Shown here in pieces: positions 60,159-64,000 of a DNA stretch of 64,000 bases. The notes below the pieces were generated by a model. That model ran no database searches. It was not told the DNA's origin and worked only from the letters and a program-made list of their open reading frames with translations. This DNA comes from G963668345 sp965206025 (GTDB taxonomy: Bacteria; Acidobacteriota; Terriglobia; Bryobacterales; UBA6623): NCBI GenBank assembly GCA_965206025.1, contig CBDBIU010000003.1:620001-684000 (forward strand), written 5' to 3'. Position numbers and translations under genes: made by a program. How positions within the stretch are numbered: position 1 is the first letter of the stretch; each line of letters starts with the position of its first letter.

Positions 60159-61250
60159 GTGTACGTCTTAGGCATCGAAACCTCGTGTGACGAAACCGCC
60201 GCGGCGGTAGTTCGGTCGGGTGAACGGCTTCTCTCGAACGTCGTCGCGTCTCAATTGAATACCCACCAGCGCTACGGGGGCGTTGTTCCCGAGCTGGCAT
60301 CGCGAGAGCACCTGCGCGCCATTGTCATTGTTGTGCGGGAGGCTGTCGAGCAAGCGGCTATCCGGTACCAAGACGTAAACGCCATAGCCGTAACAAATGG
60401 CCCCGGGCTAGTCGGATCTCTACTCGTCGGTGTTACCTTCGCCAAGGGGATGGCCCTGTCGCTCGGCATACCTTTGCTGGGAATCAATCATATTGAGGGA
60501 CATATTCACGCCGTGGTACTGGAGCAGAAACAGGGCGGCGGCGAGGTCGAGTTCCCGGCTCTGGCGCTTGTGGTCAGCGGTGGTCACTCGCACCTTTTCT
60601 TCGTCGAGCGCCCGGGTCCGGGCCAATACGACTATCGCCTGTTGGGACGAACGCGGGATGACGCCGCGGGAGAGGCTTTCGACAAGGTTGCCAAACTGCT
60701 GGGTCTGGGGTATCCGGGAGGTCCGCTGATCGACAAGCTGGCGCCGCTGGGCGATCCCTCTAGCGTCGAGCTTCCCTCCTCCCGCATGAAAGGAAACCCG
60801 CTCGACCTAAGTTTCAGCGGGCTGAAGACCGCCGTTCTGCGCTACGTCCGCGCCGCCGACATGGAGGAGGAGATAGCGCGCCGGCGACGCTTGTTCCTTT
60901 CACCGCCCGCGCCGGCGATCGAGGAAGTCAAGGCTCTCACGTCGCAGCACACGCTTGATCTCATCGCCTCCTTCCAGCACAGGGTCGTGGAAGAACTAAT
61001 GCGCCGCGCGATGCGAGCCGCCGAGAATGAACCCGTGCGATCGGTTATCGTCTCGGGGGGTGTTGCCGCGAATTCGGGTCTCCGCAAGCGCTTTGCGTCA
61101 ATCGGCTATCCACTTTATTTCCCCAGTCTCGCGCTTTCGACCGACAACGCCGCGATGATCGCCGCCGCCGCCCACCCCCGCCTGCTGCGCGGCGAACACT
61201 CCGGCTTCGATCTTCAGGCGCAGCCGTCACTAACGCTTGCCGCCGGCTAG
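60159..61250 (+). CDS. tsaD: tRNA threonylcarbamoyladenosine transferase
   Basis: TsaD transfers the threonylcarbamoyl group to A37 of ANN-decoding tRNAs, together with TsaB and TsaE. It has 363 residues. The start is GTG at 60,159 (YVLGIETSCDETAAAVV). The metal-binding His pair is in GINHIEGHIHAVVL, and the sugar-kinase-like motifs are VVSGGHSHLFFV and VIVSGGVAANSGLR. It ends SLTLAAG. No tsaB or tsaE is adjacent. The last 59 bases are also present as a diverged copy at 63,867-63,925. Confidence 0.96.
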   Translation: MYVLGIETSCDETAAAVVRSGERLLSNVVASQLNTHQRYGGVVPELASREHLRAIVIVVREAVEQAAIRYQDVNAIAVTNGPGLVGSLLVGVTFAKGMALSLGIPLLGINHIEGHIHAVVLEQKQGGGEVEFPALALVVSGGHSHLFFVERPGPGQYDYRLLGRTRDDAAGEAFDKVAKLLGLGYPGGPLIDKLAPLGDPSSVELPSSRMKGNPLDLSFSGLKTAVLRYVRAADMEEEIARRRRLFLSPPAPAIEEVKALTSQHTLDLIASFQHRVVEELMRRAMRAAENEPVRSVIVSGGVAANSGLRKRFASIGYPLYFPSLALSTDNAAMIAAAAHPRLLRGEHSGFDLQAQPSLTLAAG

Positions 61251-61282
61251 CCCTCGCCGCGCCCGCTGCAATACGAGAGTGT

Positions 61283-63547
61283 ATGCGAATCGCCAAGCAT
61301 CTGATACTCGTTCTATGCCTGACCGGTCCCTGGCAAGGATTCTGCGGGCGACTCCGAGCCCAATCGCAAGGCTCGATTGAAGGGCAGGTGACCCTCGCCG
61401 AAACCGGCGCGCCGCTGCGGGGAGTTTCTGTCCTCATTCTGCGCCTGGGAAGGACCCTCATCACCGACGCCGAGGGCCGCTATCGCTTCGACCGCCTCCC
61501 CGAGGGCTTCTATCAGGTTGTCGCACACCTCGACAGCACGTTGACGGAGGAAGCCAAAGGCGTTGCCGTGACGGCACGGCGTCCGACAACCCTGAACTTC
61601 ACGCTGGCCATCGCCGTTCAGGAATACGAGATCACGGTCACGGCGGGGGGCAAGAAAGAGACGGCGTTTGAATCCTTCCAGACGGTTGACTCGTATACCT
61701 CTTTTGATTTGGCAGAGTCCACCGCGCCGGCCATCGGCGATGTGCTAGCGAGCCGTCCGGGCAACGGGGTCGCCAAGCGTAGTTTCGGCCCAGGAAGTTC
61801 GCGTCCGATCATCCGGGGCTTCGATGGCGACCGCGTTTTGGTGATGCAGGACGGTATCCGCACGGGAACTTTGTCGTCGCAGTCGGGCGACCACGGAGAG
61901 CTCATAAACACCTCCGCCCTGGACCGCCTGGAGGTCGTCAAGGGCCCTGCTACGCTGCTCTACGGCAGCAACGCTCTCGGAGGCGTCGTGAACGCCGTCA
62001 CCCGCCACCACGCCGTTCACGAGCACCCGCACGAGGGCCTTCGCGGGTACGTTTCGGGATCGGCGGGATCGGCCAACGCGTTCGGTGGCGGCTCGGCGGG
62101 CTTTGAATATGGCCGCGGAAAATGGCTGCTCTGGGGTGGGGGCGGGGGCCAGCGCAGCGCGGACTACAACACGCCCCAGGGGCCGGTCTTCAACTCTGGA
62201 ACGCGGGTCGTGAACAGCTACGGCGGGGTCGGATGGTATGGCGATAAGGTTTTCGCCAGCTTCAGCATCCAAGCCGACGACGGCGCCTACGGCGTTCCGT
62301 TTGCCGCGGAGTTCGAAGGCGGCGAGGAAGAGTTGGATCGTGTTGGGATCGACTCCCGGCGCGAGTCCTATCAAGCGAACTGGGGACTGCGGAAGCTGGG
62401 TTCGGCCATCGAAAGCTTCACGCTCAAGCTCAACCTCACCGACTGGGGACACGATGAGGTCGAGTTCTTCCGAGACGGCGGGCGTGAAGTGGGGACTGCG
62501 TTCGACCAGAAGCAGTTCGTCTATCGCGGCGTCTTCGAGCAGGTCCAGCGCGGCCGGCTAACCGGTCGATTCGGTTTTTGGGGGCTTGCTCGCGACTATG
62601 ACGTAGCCGGGGCGGACGCCGTATCCCCGCCGGTAGATCAAGACGCCTTCGCCGTTTTCGCGCTCGAGGAGATCGGCTTCGAGCGCTTCAAGCTGCAATT
62701 CGGCGGCCGCCTGGAGAGAACCCACTACGCGCCGGGAGTGTTCGCTAGCCGGAGCAGCGAAGGCCCGGGTACGGATTACCCGAATCGCTCTTTCACCGGA
62801 GCATCCGCCGCCGCCGGTGTTCACGCGGACGTTTGGCGCGGCGGAGCGTTGGTCGTCAACTACGCCCACTCCTATCGCGCCCCGGCGCTCCAGGAGCTCT
62901 ACAACTTCGGGCCGCACCTGGGATCGCTGGCGTTTGAAGTGGGCGATCCGAATCTCGGCCCCGAGACCGGCGACGGAGTCGAGATTTCACTGCGCCAGAG
63001 AAGCAAGCGGGCGCGAAGCGAACTCAACCTGTTCTACTATGGCTTCAACAACTTCGTGTTTCCCTTCACGACAGGAGAGTTTGAAGGCGGGCTTCAGGTC
63101 ATCAACTTTACTCAGCTCGACAGCCGCTTTGCCGGTGCCGAGGCCAACCTGGATCTGGCCCTCCATACTAACGTCTGGTTCAACCTCGGGATGGACTACG
63201 TGGACGCGCAAGAAACGAACTTCGACACACCTCTGCCGCGAATACCGCCCCTCCGCGGACACGTGGGGTTTGATTTCCGTCACGCAGGATTCAGCGTCAA
63301 GCCCGAGCTGGTCTTGGCCAGCGGCCAGCATCAGACCTTCACGGGTGAAACGCGAACTCCCGGCTATCGGGTCGCCAACTTGAAGGCTTCCTACACCATT
63401 CTCCGAGGACGCCTTGTTCACCAGTTCGCCCTTAACTTCTTCAACATCGGCGATCGCCTCTACCGCAATCATTCCTCGTTTATCAAAGACCTCGCCCCCG
63501 AAATCGGCCGCGGCGTCCGGTTCACCTACCGGATTCGGTTCTTCTGA
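61283..63547 (+). CDS. TonB-dependent outer-membrane receptor
   Basis: A 754-residue outer-membrane transporter. The N-terminus has a signal peptide (KHLILVLCLTGPWQGFCGRL) and then a carboxypeptidase-regulatory-like domain (GSIEGQVTLAETGAPLRGVS, LEGFYQ-type). The plug has IRGFDGDRVLVMQDGIRTGT and LDRLEVVKGPATLLYGSNAL. The beta-barrel follows and ends with aromatic F (FTYRIRFF), the usual barrel end. A histidine-rich loop (HHAVHEHPHE) near residue 235 and a plug resembling zinc-type receptors hint at a metal substrate, but this is weak. The upstream cbi operon is not adjacent. Confidence 0.92.
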   Translation: MRIAKHLILVLCLTGPWQGFCGRLRAQSQGSIEGQVTLAETGAPLRGVSVLILRLGRTLITDAEGRYRFDRLPEGFYQVVAHLDSTLTEEAKGVAVTARRPTTLNFTLAIAVQEYEITVTAGGKKETAFESFQTVDSYTSFDLAESTAPAIGDVLASRPGNGVAKRSFGPGSSRPIIRGFDGDRVLVMQDGIRTGTLSSQSGDHGELINTSALDRLEVVKGPATLLYGSNALGGVVNAVTRHHAVHEHPHEGLRGYVSGSAGSANAFGGGSAGFEYGRGKWLLWGGGGGQRSADYNTPQGPVFNSGTRVVNSYGGVGWYGDKVFASFSIQADDGAYGVPFAAEFEGGEEELDRVGIDSRRESYQANWGLRKLGSAIESFTLKLNLTDWGHDEVEFFRDGGREVGTAFDQKQFVYRGVFEQVQRGRLTGRFGFWGLARDYDVAGADAVSPPVDQDAFAVFALEEIGFERFKLQFGGRLERTHYAPGVFASRSSEGPGTDYPNRSFTGASAAAGVHADVWRGGALVVNYAHSYRAPALQELYNFGPHLGSLAFEVGDPNLGPETGDGVEISLRQRSKRARSELNLFYYGFNNFVFPFTTGEFEGGLQVINFTQLDSRFAGAEANLDLALHTNVWFNLGMDYVDAQETNFDTPLPRIPPLRGHVGFDFRHAGFSVKPELVLASGQHQTFTGETRTPGYRVANLKASYTILRGRLVHQFALNFFNIGDRLYRNHSSFIKDLAPEIGRGVRFTYRIRFF

Positions 63548-63616
63548 GGTTCCTGACGAGCTATGAAGAACGATAGGAAAAGGTAGAGAGGTTGTCGAAG
63601 AAGCAGCTGATTGAGC

Positions 63617-63725
63617 GGGGAGATCGACGTGGTGGCGGGGTTGGACCTGGGCGACAAGCGCAGTTTCGTCTGCCTGATCGATCTGGACCGGAAGATAGTC
63701 GAGCGCAAGAAGCTGCGCACCTCGC
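63617..63725 (+). pseudogene. IS110-family transposase, N-terminal scrap
   Basis: About 36 codons read DVVAGLDLGDKRSFVCLIDL then DRKIVERKKLRTSP. This is the opening of an IS110 transposase, where the first catalytic Asp sits in GLDLGD. Sequence after this is unrelated, so it is only a remnant. Confidence 0.6.
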
Positions 63726-63766
63726 CTCCGGCTTTCTCGCTTGACCATGGCGAGCCTCCTCATAGA

Positions 63767-63790
63767 AGCCGCGGGCGTGAGCCCGCGGCT
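63767..63790. repeat. REP-like palindrome
   Basis: A perfect 10-bp stem AGCCGCGGGC / GCCCGCGGCT with a GTGA loop. It is a typical dispersed REP sequence and follows the IS110 scrap. Confidence 0.75.
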
Positions 63791-63866
63791 CTGTGCGGTG
63801 ATGTTCGGCAGCTGAGGGTCGATGCCGAACCGTCGGGACAACGTGGCGCTGTTCGAAAATGCCCCT

Positions 63867-63925
63867 GCGAACACTCCGGCTTCGATCGTCGGGCGCAGCC
63901 GTCACTCGAGCTTGCCGCCGGCTAG
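63867..63925 (+). pseudogene. Duplicated 3' end of tsaD
   Basis: The 59 bases from GCGAACACTCCGGCTTCGAT to the TAG match the final 59 bases of tsaD (61,192-61,250) with only a few changes. Upstream similarity stops abruptly. It is a copy of a gene end downstream of the TonB receptor, flanked by IS110 and REP remnants. Confidence 0.8.
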
Positions 63926-64000
63926 TTTGCGGCAGAGCTTCGCCCCGATCCTCTGGTTAGCCCGCCTTCTCACCATTGGTCGCCAGCGGTGAGAAAAGCG

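Overview
The window is a high-GC, double-membrane-type bacterial sequence. Its backbone genes include a TonB-dependent receptor with an N-terminal carboxypeptidase-regulatory-like domain, a long eukaryote-like IleS with an insertion after its KMSKS-equivalent motif, CarAB, LepB, TsaD, a CbiM/PDGLE/CbiQ/CbiO metal transporter and a programmed-frameshift prfB. Together these suggest an Acidobacteriota-like organism, possibly host-associated or from an environmental metagenome. Planctomycetota or a related phylum is the main alternative, and the assignment is only an inference. Several genes carry single-base frameshifts, so some sequence or assembly error is likely.

Bases 1 to about 30,000 form a decayed mobile island. 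It opens with a frameshifted plasmid replication initiator (RepA_C type), followed directly by a perfect DnaA box and three 17-bp iterons, that is, a plasmid-type origin. Next comes a giant minus-strand Calx-beta/cadherin/FnIII repeat protein (about 13.2 to 1.67 kb) with ten nearly identical 345-bp repeats and several frame breaks. Then follow a Cre-like tyrosine recombinase flanked by lox-like palindromes, a LuxR-type regulator, and scrap pieces: the C-terminal part of a YhaN/SMC-like ATPase, VirB8-like, VirB4/TrbE and trbJ fragments, and an integrase tail. An intact AAA/DUF4143 ATPase follows. The last part is a ruined type I restriction locus (hsdR plus a YgjP-like metallopeptidase) broken by two IS1380 elements with TTGA target duplications. 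One IS1380 carries a nested ISL3 element, and an IS6-family element truncates the upstream end. The island ends at an integrase C-terminal fragment next to the 3' half of a tRNA-Val(CAC) gene, the classic layout of an integrated element's att site.

From about 30.7 kb the sequence is ordinary chromosome: prfB, a Rieske protein, ileS, a degenerate PDZ pseudoprotease, hicAB, the trehalose genes otsA-otsB, and a CDP-deoxysugar operon (C-methyltransferase, rfbF, rfbG). After these come a VapBC-type pair, lepB-carA-carB, two broken TIM-barrel sugar isomerases, the cobalt/nickel ECF-type transporter, an ABC-2 exporter, tsaD and a TonB receptor.

Two 456/457-bp non-autonomous elements, one in hicA and one in the C-methyltransferase gene, have termini matching the ISL3 element in the island and perfect 8-bp target duplications. 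They tie the island and backbone together as one genome's history. The right edge holds IS110 scraps and a duplicated 3' end of tsaD.
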